From NCBI RefSeq assembly GCF_031348265.1, contig NZ_CP133771.1, forward strand, positions 2,294,001 to 2,358,000: a stretch of 64,000 bases of DNA, written 5' to 3'. Both the position numbers and the translations under genes were made by a program. Origin of the DNA: Streptomyces collinus (GTDB lineage: Bacteria; Actinomycetota; Actinomycetes; Streptomycetales; Streptomycetaceae). The notes under the pieces are model-generated. The model did no database searches and had not been told where the DNA came from. It saw nothing but the letters and a program-made list of their open reading frames with translations. Of this stretch, positions 1 through 8,545 are shown piece by piece; within the stretch, counting starts at the first letter, position 1, and every line of letters starts with the position of its first letter.

Positions 1-1
1 C

Positions 2-259
2 GACAGCTACCTGATCAAGGTCGCGGACGCCGTCCCCGAGCTGAAGGGGAACAAGAAGTTCCAGGACGCGGTCGAGAAGGGCACCTACGACGCCTGGGCC
101 ATGGCCATGTCGAAGACCTTCGACGACAACAAGGACGGCGTGAAGGGCACTCCGGGCTTCGTCATGGACGGCAAGCAGCTCACCGCCGACAGCCAGGGCA
201 CACCGCTGATGACGGTGGCCGACTTCAACCGGGTCGTGGGCGAGGCCCTCAAGAAGTGA
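2..259 (+). CDS. DsbA-family thioredoxin-fold protein, C-terminal part (5' end outside window)
   Basis: The last 85 codons of a protein that begins before the window; the open frame runs from base 2 to a TGA at 257-259. The visible part contains the stretch VKGTPGFVMDG, which matches the cis-proline strand (GTP-F-x-x-G) of DsbA-like and DSBA-oxidoreductase thioredoxin folds, followed by a C-terminal helix with F-x-x-x-V. Such proteins in streptomycetes are usually membrane-anchored extracytoplasmic disulfide oxidoreductases, but neither the CxxC active site nor the signal anchor is inside the window, so activity and location are inferred. A strong hairpin follows directly, so this is the end of its transcript. 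Confidence 0.75.
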   Translation, partial: DSYLIKVADAVPELKGNKKFQDAVEKGTYDAWAMAMSKTFDDNKDGVKGTPGFVMDGKQLTADSQGTPLMTVADFNRVVGEALKK

Positions 260-290
260 CGGCCGGTCAGGGACCGGTCGGCGTGTGAAG

Positions 291-319
291 AGCGGGCGAA
301 CTTCCGGAGTTCGCCCGCT
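291..319 (+). terminator. Rho-independent-type hairpin after the thioredoxin-fold gene
   Basis: Perfect 11-bp stem (AGCGGGCGAAC at 291-301 with GTTCGCCCGCT at 309-319) and a 7-nt loop, 32 bp after the stop codon. There is no U tract, as is usual in streptomycetes. Only 32 bp separate it from the GTG of the next gene. Confidence 0.75.
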
Positions 320-351
320 CCGGCCCATACCGACCAGTAACCTGATCGGTC

Positions 352-2022
352 GTGACCAGTCGATACAGATCATCGAATACGTCAGAGGGCATCAACTCCC
401 TCACCCCGCGCCGCCGTACGGTCGTCAAGGCCGCGGCGGCGACCGCTGTCCTGGCCGGCCCACTGGCGGCGACCCTGCCGGCGCGCGCCGTCGACCAGGC
501 TCCCGCCTTCCTGCACGGCGTCGCCTCCGGGGACCCGCTGCCGGACGGCGTCCTGCTGTGGACCCGCGTCACTCCGGTACCGGAGGCGATACCCGGCTCC
601 GGAGCCGGCCCGGACACCGAGGTGAGCTGGACCGTCGCCGAGGACAAGGCGTTCACCACCGTCGTCGCCAAGGGCTCGACCACCGCCACGGCCGCCTCCG
701 ACCACACCGTGAAGGCCGACATCCGCGGCCTCAAGCCGGGTACCGACTACTGGTTCCGCTTCTCCGCCGGCGGCACCGACTCCCCCGCCGCACGCACCCG
801 CACCGCCCCCGCGCACGACGCGGCCGTCACGGGCCTGCGCTTCGGCGTGGTCTCCTGCGCCAACTGGGAGGCCGGCTGGTTCTCCCCGTACCGCCACCTC
901 GCGGCCCGCGGCGACCTGGACGCCTGGCTGCACCTCGGCGACTACATCTACGAGTACGGCACCGGCGAGTACGGCACCCGCGGCAAGGTCGTCCGCCCGC
1001 ACGCCCCGGCCCACGAGATCGTCACGCTCGCCGACTACCGCACCCGGCACGCCCGGTACAAGACCGACCCGGACCTTCAGGCGCTGCACGCCGCGGCCCC
1101 GGTCGTGGCGATCTGGGACGACCACGAGTTCGCTAACGACGCCTGGCCGGGCGGGGCGGAGAACCACACGGAGGGCGCGGAGGGCACCTGGTCCGCCCGT
1201 CAGGCCGCCGCCAAACAGGCCTACTTCGAGTGGATGCCGGTGCGCACGGCGATCGCGGGCACCACCTACCGCCGGCTGCGCTTCGGCAAGCTCGCCGACC
1301 TCTCCCTGCTGGACCTGCGCTCCTTCCGCTCGCAGCAGGTCAAGGTCGGCAACGGCGAGGTCGACGACCCGGACCGCACGCTCACCGGCCGTGCCCAGCT
1401 GGACTGGCTCAAGGCGGGGCTGACGTCGTCCGACACCACCTGGCGGCTGGTCGGCAACTCGGTGATGATCTCGCCGTTCGCCATCGGCTCGCTCTCCGCC
1501 GATCTGCTGAAGCCGCTGGCCAAGCTGCTGGGCCTGCCCCAGGAGGGACTCGCCCTCAACACCGACCAGTGGGACGGCTACACCGACGACCGCCGCGAGA
1601 TCCTGGCGCACCTGCGGACGAACGCGATCCGCAACACCGTCTTCCTCACCGGCGACATCCACATGGCCTGGGCCAACGACGTGCCGGTGGACGCCGGTAC
1701 GTATCCGCTGTCCCCGTCGGCCGCCACGGAGTTCGTCGTCACCTCGGTCACCTCGGACAACCTCGACGACATCGTCAAGGTTCCGGAGGGCACGGTCTCC
1801 GCGGTCGCCGCGCCGGTCATCCGCGCCGCCAACCGCCATGTCCACTGGGTCGACACCGACCGGCACGGCTTCGGCGTCCTGGACATCACGGCCGAGCGCG
1901 CGCAGATGGACTTCTACGTCGTCTCCGACCGCGCGAAGCGCGACGCGAGCGCCAAGTGGTCCCGCTCGTACCGCACCCGCAGCGGCACGCAGAAGGTCGA
2001 GCGCACCTACGACCCGGTGTAA
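352..2022 (+). CDS. phoD: PhoD-like alkaline phosphatase/phosphodiesterase, Tat-exported
   Basis: 556 aa. The N-terminus has a twin-arginine signal ([11 protein letters not shown], Arg 20-22) followed by an Ala/Leu-rich hydrophobic stretch and an ARA cleavage-like site, so export in folded form is expected. The PhoD N-terminal domain ([19 protein letters not shown], about residues 55-75) is followed by the metallophosphatase core with [11 protein letters not shown] (Asp near 197), [11 protein letters not shown] (near 256-259) and [10 protein letters not shown] (near 435), the metal ligands of the Ca2+/Fe3+ PhoD family. It would release phosphate from phosphomonoesters or diesters outside the cell. 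The GTG at 352 is the only start that keeps the signal peptide. No clear direct-repeat PHO box is visible in the short upstream gap, so PhoP control cannot be shown here. Confidence 0.9.
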   Translation: MTSRYRSSNTSEGINSLTPRRRTVVKAAAATAVLAGPLAATLPARAVDQAPAFLHGVASGDPLPDGVLLWTRVTPVPEAIPGSGAGPDTEVSWTVAEDKAFTTVVAKGSTTATAASDHTVKADIRGLKPGTDYWFRFSAGGTDSPAARTRTAPAHDAAVTGLRFGVVSCANWEAGWFSPYRHLAARGDLDAWLHLGDYIYEYGTGEYGTRGKVVRPHAPAHEIVTLADYRTRHARYKTDPDLQALHAAAPVVAIWDDHEFANDAWPGGAENHTEGAEGTWSARQAAAKQAYFEWMPVRTAIAGTTYRRLRFGKLADLSLLDLRSFRSQQVKVGNGEVDDPDRTLTGRAQLDWLKAGLTSSDTTWRLVGNSVMISPFAIGSLSADLLKPLAKLLGLPQEGLALNTDQWDGYTDDRREILAHLRTNAIRNTVFLTGDIHMAWANDVPVDAGTYPLSPSAATEFVVTSVTSDNLDDIVKVPEGTVSAVAAPVIRAANRHVHWVDTDRHGFGVLDITAERAQMDFYVVSDRAKRDASAKWSRSYRTRSGTQKVERTYDPV

Positions 2023-2028
2023 CCGCCG

Positions 2029-2598
2029 CTACAGGGTTTCGAGGAAGCCGAGCGCCACCCGCCAGGTGGCCTCGGCGGCCTCCTCGTCGTAGTCCGGCAG
2101 GTCGGGGTCGGTGTAGAGGTGGCCGGCCCCGGCGTAGCGGTACACCTCGACGTCGGCGCCGGTGCGGCCCATCTGGAGGTACCAGGCGCTGAGCCAGTCG
2201 TCCGTCTCGAAGGGGTCCGGCTCGGCCACGTGCAGCTGGACCGGCAGGTCCTCGGCCGTGACGTCCGGCGCGATGTCCGACGTGCCGTGCAGGAGCAGCA
2301 GGCCGCGCGCCTTGTCGTCGCCGAGGGCGAGGGTCTGGGCGATGGACGCGCCGAGCGAGAACCCGGCGTACACCAGCCCGCGCTCGGAGTAGGGCGCGGC
2401 GGCCATCACCGCACGCTTCAGCAGTTCGTCCTTGCCGATCTTCTCCTGGTGCTGCATGCCCTCCTCGACCGTGTCGAACGTGTGCCCCTCGAAGAGGTCG
2501 GGTGTCCACACCTCGTGTCCGGCCGCGCGCAGTCTGTCAGCGGCCTGGAGCACCGCGGGCCGCAGACCCTGGGTCGAGTGGAACAGCATGATGTTCAT
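2029..2598 (-). CDS. dienelactone hydrolase family protein (alpha/beta hydrolase)
   Basis: 189 aa when started at the ATG (2598) that gives MNIMLFHSTQG; the frame stays open upstream to 2679 but that part has no family resemblance. The fold markers are the first beta strand (IMLFHSTQG), the nucleophile elbow GFSLGAS and a C-terminal AGAGHLY with the catalytic His. The nucleophile is Ser where classical dienelactone hydrolases have Cys (GxCxGG), so ester hydrolysis by a Ser-Asp-His triad is more likely than true dienelactone cleavage. The substrate is unknown. It is convergent with phoD, with 6 bp between stops, and divergent from the MscS gene. Confidence 0.8.
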   Translation of the reverse strand: MNIMLFHSTQGLRPAVLQAADRLRAAGHEVWTPDLFEGHTFDTVEEGMQHQEKIGKDELLKRAVMAAAPYSERGLVYAGFSLGASIAQTLALGDDKARGLLLLHGTSDIAPDVTAEDLPVQLHVAEPDPFETDDWLSAWYLQMGRTGADVEVYRYAGAGHLYTDPDLPDYDEEAAEATWRVALGFLETL

Positions 2599-2705
2599 GA
2601 GGCCATGGTGCCAGCCGGGTGTGACAAGCCGGGATCCCGGCACTACCCACGACGCAGCGGAAGTCACATGTTCATGCACCCCGATGGCCGGTTAGGTTCG
2701 GTGGC

Positions 2706-3857
2706 ATGGAGAACCTGCTACGACCGCTGATCGTGGTCGGTGGCTCGGTCGTGCTCACGCTGGTGATCGGCTGGGCCACCGACTTCCTGCTGCGCAAGGC
2801 CGACGAACGGCACCATGAGACCCCGCTGTGGGGTCTGCTCCGCCGTGGCCGCATCCCCTACATGATCGTCCTCTTCGCGGCCCTGCTGAGAGGGTCCTAC
2901 GACGAGGCGGACCTGCTGGAGAGCCGCGCCGAAGGAGTCGGCCGGACGCTGACCCTGATCCTGATCGGATCGGCCGCCTGGCTGGTCATCCGTATCGCGG
3001 CGGCGATCGTCGAGACGTCGTACAGCCGGTACGCCAGCGCCCGGGCCCACCGCGACCCGGCCAGGGTCCGCCGGGTGCGCACCCAGGTGACGCTGATCAT
3101 GCGGGTGGTGTCCGCGATCGTCGGTGTGGTGGCGGTGGCGACGATGCTGCTGACCTTCCCGGCGTTCCGGGCGGCGGGCGCCTCGCTGCTGGCCTCGGCC
3201 GGCATCCTCGGCATCGTCGCCGGTGTCGCCGCGCAGTCCACGCTGAGCAACATGTTCGCGGGGTTCCAGATCGCCTTCGGCGACATGGTGCGCATCGGGG
3301 ACACGGTGGTGGTCGACGGCGAGTGGGGCACGGTCGAGGAGATCACCCTGACCTTCCTGACCGTCCACACCTGGGACGAGCGGCGCATCACCATGCCGGT
3401 GTCGTACTTCACGTCCAAGCCGTTCGAGAACTGGTCGCGCGGCACCCCGCAGATGACGGGCATCGTCTTCTGGCACGTCGACCACTCCGCCCCTGTGGAG
3501 GCGATGCGCGACAAGCTGCGCGACATCCTGCGCGAGTGCCCCGCCTGGGACGGCCGCGCCTACAACCTGTCGGTCACGGACACCACCCCGAGCACCATGC
3601 AGGTGCGGGCCCTGGTGACGGCCAAGGACGCGGACGACATCTGGACGGTGCGGGTCACGGTCCGCGAACAGATGATGGGCTGGCTTGCCGACGAGCACCC
3701 GTACGCCCTGCCCCGGGTCAACACGGCGGACGCGGTCCTTCCGCCGTCCTCCGACGGCAACGGCAACGGCAGCGGCCACCGCTCGTCCCCGGACGGCGTC
3801 CCGGCCCAGCAGCGCCGCTACCACAGCAACCACAACTCGGGGCGGCCGGAGCACTGA
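2706..3857 (+). CDS. MscS-family mechanosensitive ion channel
   Basis: 383 aa. N-terminal hydrophobic segments near residues 5-30, 45-62 and 80-105 are followed by the pore-lining helix (GILGIVAGVAAQSTLSNMFAG, about 160-180), rich in small residues, and the beta domain (FGDMVRIGDTVVVDGEWGTVEEI) that defines MscS proteins. The C-terminal 40 residues are Ser/Gly/Asn/His-rich and probably disordered. It should open under membrane tension and release solutes during hypo-osmotic shock. Its start lies 107 bp from the divergent hydrolase start, so the two probably have back-to-back promoters. Confidence 0.9.
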   Translation: MENLLRPLIVVGGSVVLTLVIGWATDFLLRKADERHHETPLWGLLRRGRIPYMIVLFAALLRGSYDEADLLESRAEGVGRTLTLILIGSAAWLVIRIAAAIVETSYSRYASARAHRDPARVRRVRTQVTLIMRVVSAIVGVVAVATMLLTFPAFRAAGASLLASAGILGIVAGVAAQSTLSNMFAGFQIAFGDMVRIGDTVVVDGEWGTVEEITLTFLTVHTWDERRITMPVSYFTSKPFENWSRGTPQMTGIVFWHVDHSAPVEAMRDKLRDILRECPAWDGRAYNLSVTDTTPSTMQVRALVTAKDADDIWTVRVTVREQMMGWLADEHPYALPRVNTADAVLPPSSDGNGNGSGHRSSPDGVPAQQRRYHSNHNSGRPEH

Positions 3858-3867
3858 CCCCTCACAC

Positions 3868-3916
3868 GGAAGGGAAATGGGGCACCCCGCGGCGCGGGGT
3901 GCCCCATTTCCCTTCC
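3868..3916. terminator. bidirectional terminator between the MscS and SDR genes
   Basis: Perfect 23-bp stem (3868-3890 pairing with 3894-3916) closed by a 3-nt loop. It starts 10 bp after the MscS stop and ends 5 bp before the SDR stop on the other strand. It has A-rich and T-rich ends on both sides, so it can act in both directions. Confidence 0.9.
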
Positions 3917-3921
3917 GCCGG

Positions 3922-4662
3922 TCAGTGGCCGCGCTCGGCGCCGCCGTTGACCTGGATGATCTGTGAGGTGATGTGCCCGGCGCCCGGGGAGGCCAGCCAG
4001 TGCAGGGTCTGGGCGACGTCCCCCGGGGTCCCGGCCCGGCCGGTCGAGGTCTCGCCGATGAGCCGCTCCCGCCGCTCCTCGGCCATCGCGTCCCCGAAGA
4101 ACTCGGTGTCCTCGATGTACCCGGGCGCGACCACGTTCGCGGTGATGCCGCGCGGCCCCAGCTCCCTGGCCAGATCGTGGGCGTAGGGGTGCAGCCCCGC
4201 CTTGGCCGCCGCGTACGCCCCGCTCCCGGATCCCCGGTAGGCGGCGATGGAGCTGAGGAACAGCACGCGTCCGCCAGGCTCGGCGAGCCGCGGTTTCAGC
4301 GCCTCGGTGAGCAGGACCGCCGTCAGGGTGTTGAGCCGGAAGTTCACGCTCCAGGTGTGCGCGACGGCCGCGAGCGGATCGTCACCCGGGGCCTCCGGTT
4401 CGAGCAGCCCGCTGCCCCCGGCGCTGTGCACGAGCACGTCCACGGCCCCCAACTCCCGCTCGACGAAAGCGGCGACACCGTGCACGTCCTGCGGCTCGGT
4501 GAGATCGGCCGCGTACGTCAGCGCGCCGGACACCCCGGCCTTCTCCAGCACATCGGCCCGCCGCCCGAGCAGCAGCACCCGGTCCCCTCCGGCGGCGAAC
4601 ACCCGGGCCGCCGCGAGCCCAATTCCCGTACCCCCACCACTGATTACTACATTCCGTGCCAT
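3922..4662 (-). CDS. short-chain dehydrogenase/reductase (SDR) family oxidoreductase
   Basis: 246 aa, the usual length for classical SDRs. The NAD(P) motif is GGGTGIG at residues 9-15, the NAG-like motif is HSAGG, and the catalytic Ser-Tyr-Lys set is seen as LSSIAAYRGSGSGAYAAAKAG. The PG motif (VVAPGYIEDTEF) and a C-terminal VNGGAERGH also fit. The LGRRADV after the first strand is compatible with NADP preference, but this is inference. It may reduce a carbonyl such as a 3-ketoacyl group. Single gene between a terminator and the antiporter. Confidence 0.88.
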   Translation of the reverse strand: MARNVVISGGGTGIGLAAARVFAAGGDRVLLLGRRADVLEKAGVSGALTYAADLTEPQDVHGVAAFVERELGAVDVLVHSAGGSGLLEPEAPGDDPLAAVAHTWSVNFRLNTLTAVLLTEALKPRLAEPGGRVLFLSSIAAYRGSGSGAYAAAKAGLHPYAHDLARELGPRGITANVVAPGYIEDTEFFGDAMAEERRERLIGETSTGRAGTPGDVAQTLHWLASPGAGHITSQIIQVNGGAERGH

Positions 4663-4722
4663 ACGGACGACCCTACGACGCCCCGGGCGCCCACCGTCAA
4701 ACCACCACCGGTGAGCCGCGGC

Positions 4723-6309
4723 TCACCTCAGGCTGCGGACGTCCAGGTGCCGCAGAACCCGGTCGACCACCTCGGGATCCGCCCCGGGCTCACTCCGCGC
4801 CGCAAGCACCTCGTGCCGCGCCGCACTGAGCATCTCCTGCTGGATCCGCCGGACCCGCTTCACCCGCCGGGCTCCTTCGCGGTACGCCTCCCGCCGCTCG
4901 TCCTCCGCCAGTTCGGGACTGATCCGCACCCCGATGTCGTAGGCCCGCCGCAGCATCTGCTCGGACAGTTCCTCCGGCAGTTCCTCGGTCCCCTCGATCT
5001 CCCGCAGCCGCTGCTTGGCCGCCTTGGCAGCGCGGATCGCCAGGTCCTTCGCGAACTCCTTCTCCTTGTCCGTGTCGGCCTTCACCCCGAGCCACCGCAC
5101 CAGCCACGGCAATGTCAGGCCCTGCAGCACCAGCGTCGCCATGATCACCCCGAACGCGATGAAGATGATCTCGTCCCGGCTGGGGAACGGCGCGCCCCCG
5201 TCGGTCTCCAGCGGAATGGCCAGCACCAGCGCGACCGAGGCCACCCCGCGCATCCCCGACCACCACATCACCACGGTCTCGCGCCAGCTCACCGGGATGT
5301 CCTCGTCGTAGTCCCGCCGCGCGTGCAGCCGTTTGGTCAGCCAGGTCGCCGGCAGCAGCCACAGCAGCCGGGCGAAGACGACGACGACCACCACCACCGC
5401 CGCCCAGCCCAGCAGCTCGCCCCACCGCCCGGAGGCCGTGCGGATCGCGTTGTGCAACTCAAGACCGACCAGCCCGAACGCGACGCCGGTGACGAGGGTG
5501 TCGACGATGTTCCAGAACGTGTGCCCGGCCAGCCGCGTCATGACGTCGTCGGCGTCGGAGCCGTACTCCGCGAGGAACAGCGCGGTGGTGAGCACGGCGA
5601 GCACGCCGGACCCGTGCAGCTCCTCGGCCATGACGTACGAGGCGTACGGCACCAGCAGGGTCAGCCCGATCTGCAGGGTGGCGTCGCCGAGCACTTCCAT
5701 CAGCTTGTTCGCGCCCCAGCCCAGCACGAGGCCCACGGCCACCGCCACCACGGCCGACAGCACCAGATCGAGCCCGGCCTTCCAGGGCGAGAACGTCCCG
5801 CTGACGGCGGCTGCGATCGCCACGTGGTAGAGGACGATGGCCGTCACGTCGTTGAACAGGCCCTCGCCCTCCAGGATCGACACCAGCCGGCGCGGCAGTC
5901 CCAGCTGCCCGGCCACGGCGGTCGCCGCGACCGGGTCCGGCGGCGCCACCAGCGCGCCCAGCGCGAAGGCCGCGGCGAGCGGCAGCCCCGGCACGATCGC
6001 GTCGGCGACGGCGGCCACACAGGCCATGGTGACGAACACCAGGGCCACGGCCAGCAGGAAGATCGGCCTCTTGTTGGCCGCGAACTGCCGCCAGGACGTG
6101 CGCCGCACGGCGGCGTACAGCAGGGGCGGCAGCAGCAGCGGCAGGATCAGGTCCGGCGCGATCTCGACGTTCGGCACGAACGGCAGCAGTGCGAGGACTA
6201 TCCCCAGGAGCGTCATCAGCACCGGCGCGGGCACCTTGAAGCGGTCCCCCACGGGGACACTGATCACGGCCCCGAGCAGCAGCACGAACAGCAGGGCCAA
6301 CTGATCCAC
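4723..6309 (-). CDS. Na+/H+ antiporter, CPA1 (NhaP/NhaA-type) family
   Basis: 528 aa with about 12 hydrophobic segments in the first 400 residues. The ion-binding region has the CPA1 motifs APPDPVAATAV (about 110-120) and EGEGLFNDVTAIVLY. A later GMRGVASVALVLAIPL also fits the family. The last roughly 120 residues are charged and helical (many Arg, Glu), a cytosolic regulatory tail. It would exchange cytoplasmic Na+ (or K+) for protons and so serve pH and salt homeostasis. It is followed by the SDR gene with a 60-bp gap, and the two could be co-transcribed. Confidence 0.9.
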   Translation of the reverse strand: MDQLALLFVLLLGAVISVPVGDRFKVPAPVLMTLLGIVLALLPFVPNVEIAPDLILPLLLPPLLYAAVRRTSWRQFAANKRPIFLLAVALVFVTMACVAAVADAIVPGLPLAAAFALGALVAPPDPVAATAVAGQLGLPRRLVSILEGEGLFNDVTAIVLYHVAIAAAVSGTFSPWKAGLDLVLSAVVAVAVGLVLGWGANKLMEVLGDATLQIGLTLLVPYASYVMAEELHGSGVLAVLTTALFLAEYGSDADDVMTRLAGHTFWNIVDTLVTGVAFGLVGLELHNAIRTASGRWGELLGWAAVVVVVVVFARLLWLLPATWLTKRLHARRDYDEDIPVSWRETVVMWWSGMRGVASVALVLAIPLETDGGAPFPSRDEIIFIAFGVIMATLVLQGLTLPWLVRWLGVKADTDKEKEFAKDLAIRAAKAAKQRLREIEGTEELPEELSEQMLRRAYDIGVRISPELAEDERREAYREGARRVKRVRRIQQEMLSAARHEVLAARSEPGADPEVVDRVLRHLDVRSLR

Positions 6310-6404
6310 GGTCAGCGCTCCGGAAGGTCAAATGTTCACACGACTGACCTCAAGCCTGCCACGCAACTCCCGGGACAAACCGTTTCGGCACCCACCACGA
6401 GGGG

Positions 6405-6872
6405 CTAAAGCGAACGCCGCATCCCCTGGTGCGGAATGCCCGCTTCCAAGTACTCGGGCCCGTACGGCTCGTAGCCCAGCCGCGCGTAGAAGCCGAGCGC
6501 GTGCGTCTGCGCGTGCAGGTCCACGGCCGCGAGCCCCCGGGCGCGGGCCGCGTCCTCGATGGCCCGCACCAGCGCGGCACCGACGCCGAGCCCGCGTGCG
6601 GCTCCCGTCACGGCGAGCCGGCCGAGAGAGCCCACGGACGGGCCGGCGCCGGTCTGCGCCACGGCCGGCTCCCCGTGCAGCAGCCGCCCCGTCCCGAGCG
6701 GCACGCCGTCCTGGCGGACCGCCAGCACATGGACCGCGCCGGCGTCGTACGCGTCGTACTCCAGGTCCTCCGGTACGCCCTGCTCGCCGACGAAGACCTC
6801 CTTGCGCACCGCGAAGCACGCCTCCCGGTCGGCAGGGTCCTCGGCGAGGCGCACCACGTACGGGGTGCTCAC
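6405..6872 (-). CDS. GNAT family N-acetyltransferase (ElaA-like)
   Basis: 155 aa from the GTG at 6872, whose GTGA overlaps the stop of the upstream pseudouridine synthase gene by 4 bp; this coupling decides the start. N-terminal [18 protein letters not shown] and the acetyl-CoA-binding part [23 protein letters not shown] match GNAT proteins of the ElaA/YjcF type. Tyr in [23 protein letters not shown] is the usual general acid. The acceptor is unknown. Third gene of the lspA-rluD-type operon. Confidence 0.85.
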   Translation of the reverse strand: MSTPYVVRLAEDPADREACFAVRKEVFVGEQGVPEDLEYDAYDAGAVHVLAVRQDGVPLGTGRLLHGEPAVAQTGAGPSVGSLGRLAVTGAARGLGVGAALVRAIEDAARARGLAAVDLHAQTHALGFYARLGYEPYGPEYLEAGIPHQGMRRSL

Positions 6873-7813
6873 GCGTACGTCTCCTCGCGGACCTGCTCCA
6901 GGGCCTTCTGCAGGTCCTCCGGGTAGTCGCAGGAGAACTCCGCCCACTGCCCGTCCCCGGGGTGCTCGAAGCCGAGCCGCACCGCGTGCAGCCACTGCCG
7001 GGTCAGGCCCAGGCGCTTGGCGAGCGTCGGGTCGGCGCCATAGGTGAGGTCGCCGACGCAGGGGTGCCGGTGGGCGGCCATGTGGACGCGGATCTGGTGC
7101 GTGCGGCCGGTCTCCAGCTTCACGTCGAGCAGCGAGGCCGCGCGGAACGCCTCGATGAGGTCGTAGTGCGTGACGGACGGCTTGCCCTCGGCGGTGACGG
7201 CCCACTTGTAGTCGTGCTGGGGGTGCCGGCCGATGGGCGCGTCGATGGTGCCGCTGGTCGGGTCGGGGTGGCCCTGGACGAGCGTGTGGTACCGCTTGTC
7301 GACCGTGCGCTCCTTGAACTGGCGCTTGAGCGAGGTATAGGCGCGCTCCGACTTGGCGACCACCATGAGGCCCGAGGTGCCCACGTCGAGCCGGTGCACG
7401 ATGCCCTGGCGCTCGGCGGCGCCGGAGGTGGAGATCCGGTACCCGGCGGCGGCCAGGCCCCCGATGACGGTCGGCCCGGTCCAGCCTGGCGAGGGGTGCG
7501 CGGCGACGCCGACGGGCTTGACGATCACGACCACGTCATCGTCGTCGTGCACGATCTCCATGCCCTCGACCGGCTCGGCCACGACCTGCACCGGCGCGGG
7601 CGCCTGCGGCATCTCGACCTCCAGCCAGGCGCCGCCGTGCACGCGCTCCGACTTGCCGACCACCGACCCGTCGACCGTGACCTTCCCCGCGGCGGCGAGC
7701 TCGGCAGCCTTGGTACGGGAGAAGCCGAACATGCGGGAGATGGCGGCGTCGACGCGCTCGCCCTCCAGGCCGTCGGGCACGGGCAGGGTACGGATCTCGG
7801 GAAGCGTGCTCAC
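6869..7813 (-). CDS. RluA-family pseudouridine synthase (RluD-like)
   Basis: 314 aa. An N-terminal S4 RNA-binding domain (about residues 15-75, [25 protein letters not shown]) precedes the catalytic domain with [15 protein letters not shown], whose Asp is the nucleophile of RluA-type enzymes. Further motifs are RYHTLVQG and [14 protein letters not shown]. The S4 plus RluA architecture is that of RluD, which modifies 23S rRNA helix 69, so an rRNA target is likely. It follows lspA as in many Gram-positive genomes and its stop overlaps the GNAT start. Confidence 0.92.
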   Translation of the reverse strand: MSTLPEIRTLPVPDGLEGERVDAAISRMFGFSRTKAAELAAAGKVTVDGSVVGKSERVHGGAWLEVEMPQAPAPVQVVAEPVEGMEIVHDDDDVVVIVKPVGVAAHPSPGWTGPTVIGGLAAAGYRISTSGAAERQGIVHRLDVGTSGLMVVAKSERAYTSLKRQFKERTVDKRYHTLVQGHPDPTSGTIDAPIGRHPQHDYKWAVTAEGKPSVTHYDLIEAFRAASLLDVKLETGRTHQIRVHMAAHRHPCVGDLTYGADPTLAKRLGLTRQWLHAVRLGFEHPGDGQWAEFSCDYPEDLQKALEQVREETYA

Positions 7814-7856
7814 CCGTCGAGTATGCCGGACGCCTCCGACAGCACTGTACGCGCGC

Positions 7857-8456
7857 TCAGTCCTTGTGGACGGTCCCGTCCGGGTCGAGGCCCTTGAACG
7901 ACAGCAGCACGATCAGAATGCCGCCGCACACGATCGCCGAGTCGGCCAGGTTGAAGACGGCGAAGTGCTTGGGCGCGATGAAGTCCACGACCGCGCCCTC
8001 GAAGACGCCCGGCGCCCGGAAGATCCGGTCGGTGAGGTTGCCCAGCGCACCGCCGAGCAGCAGGCCGAGCGCGATCGCCCAGGGCAGGCTGTAGAGCTTG
8101 CGGGCGAGGCGGGCGATCACCACGATCACCGCCGCCGCGATCATCGTGAAGATCACGGTGAAGGCCTCGCCGAAGCCGAAGGCCGCGCCCGCGTTGCGGA
8201 TCGCCTCGAACTTCAGCCAGTCCCCGATGATCTCGATGGGCGGGTGGTGCTCCAGCTTGGCCACCACGATCAACTTGCTGATCAGGTCGAGGGCGTACGC
8301 GAGCGAGGCGACGGCGAACAGCACCGCGATCCGGCGCCGGCCCCGCCCGGCGCCGGACTCGTCGGGCGGGGTGCCCTCGGAGTCGGGCCGTTCATTGCCG
8401 CCCCCGGCCGCGTCCGGTGTGTCCGGCGTACCGATGATGCGCTCCGCCTCTGCCAC
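7857..8456 (-). CDS. lspA: lipoprotein signal peptidase (signal peptidase II)
   Basis: 199 aa, longer than the usual 160-170 because of a charged N-terminal tail of about 45 residues. Four membrane segments follow. The family signatures are present: [23 protein letters not shown] and [20 protein letters not shown]; the two conserved Asp of the last two are the catalytic aspartates. It cleaves the signal peptide of diacylglyceryl-modified prolipoproteins in the membrane. First gene of a minus-strand operon with the pseudouridine synthase and GNAT genes. Confidence 0.95.
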   Translation of the reverse strand: MAEAERIIGTPDTPDAAGGGNERPDSEGTPPDESGAGRGRRRIAVLFAVASLAYALDLISKLIVVAKLEHHPPIEIIGDWLKFEAIRNAGAAFGFGEAFTVIFTMIAAAVIVVIARLARKLYSLPWAIALGLLLGGALGNLTDRIFRAPGVFEGAVVDFIAPKHFAVFNLADSAIVCGGILIVLLSFKGLDPDGTVHKD

Positions 8457-8545
8457 GTGAGTCCCTCAACCTAGGTGCCTGACTGAGGACGAGGGTACGG
8501 CACACCCCGTACGTCGCACGTGCTCAGGAGGCATTCGGCGGCCGG

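Noticed and set aside
352..380. PHO box for phoD
   Set aside because: The GACCAGT direct repeats do not match the GTTCACC-type PHO box and one copy is inside the coding region.
3973..6408. 811-codon plus-strand open frame opposite the SDR and antiporter genes
   Set aside because: Pro/Arg/His/Gln-rich shadow with no start context; both minus-strand genes carry clear family motifs.
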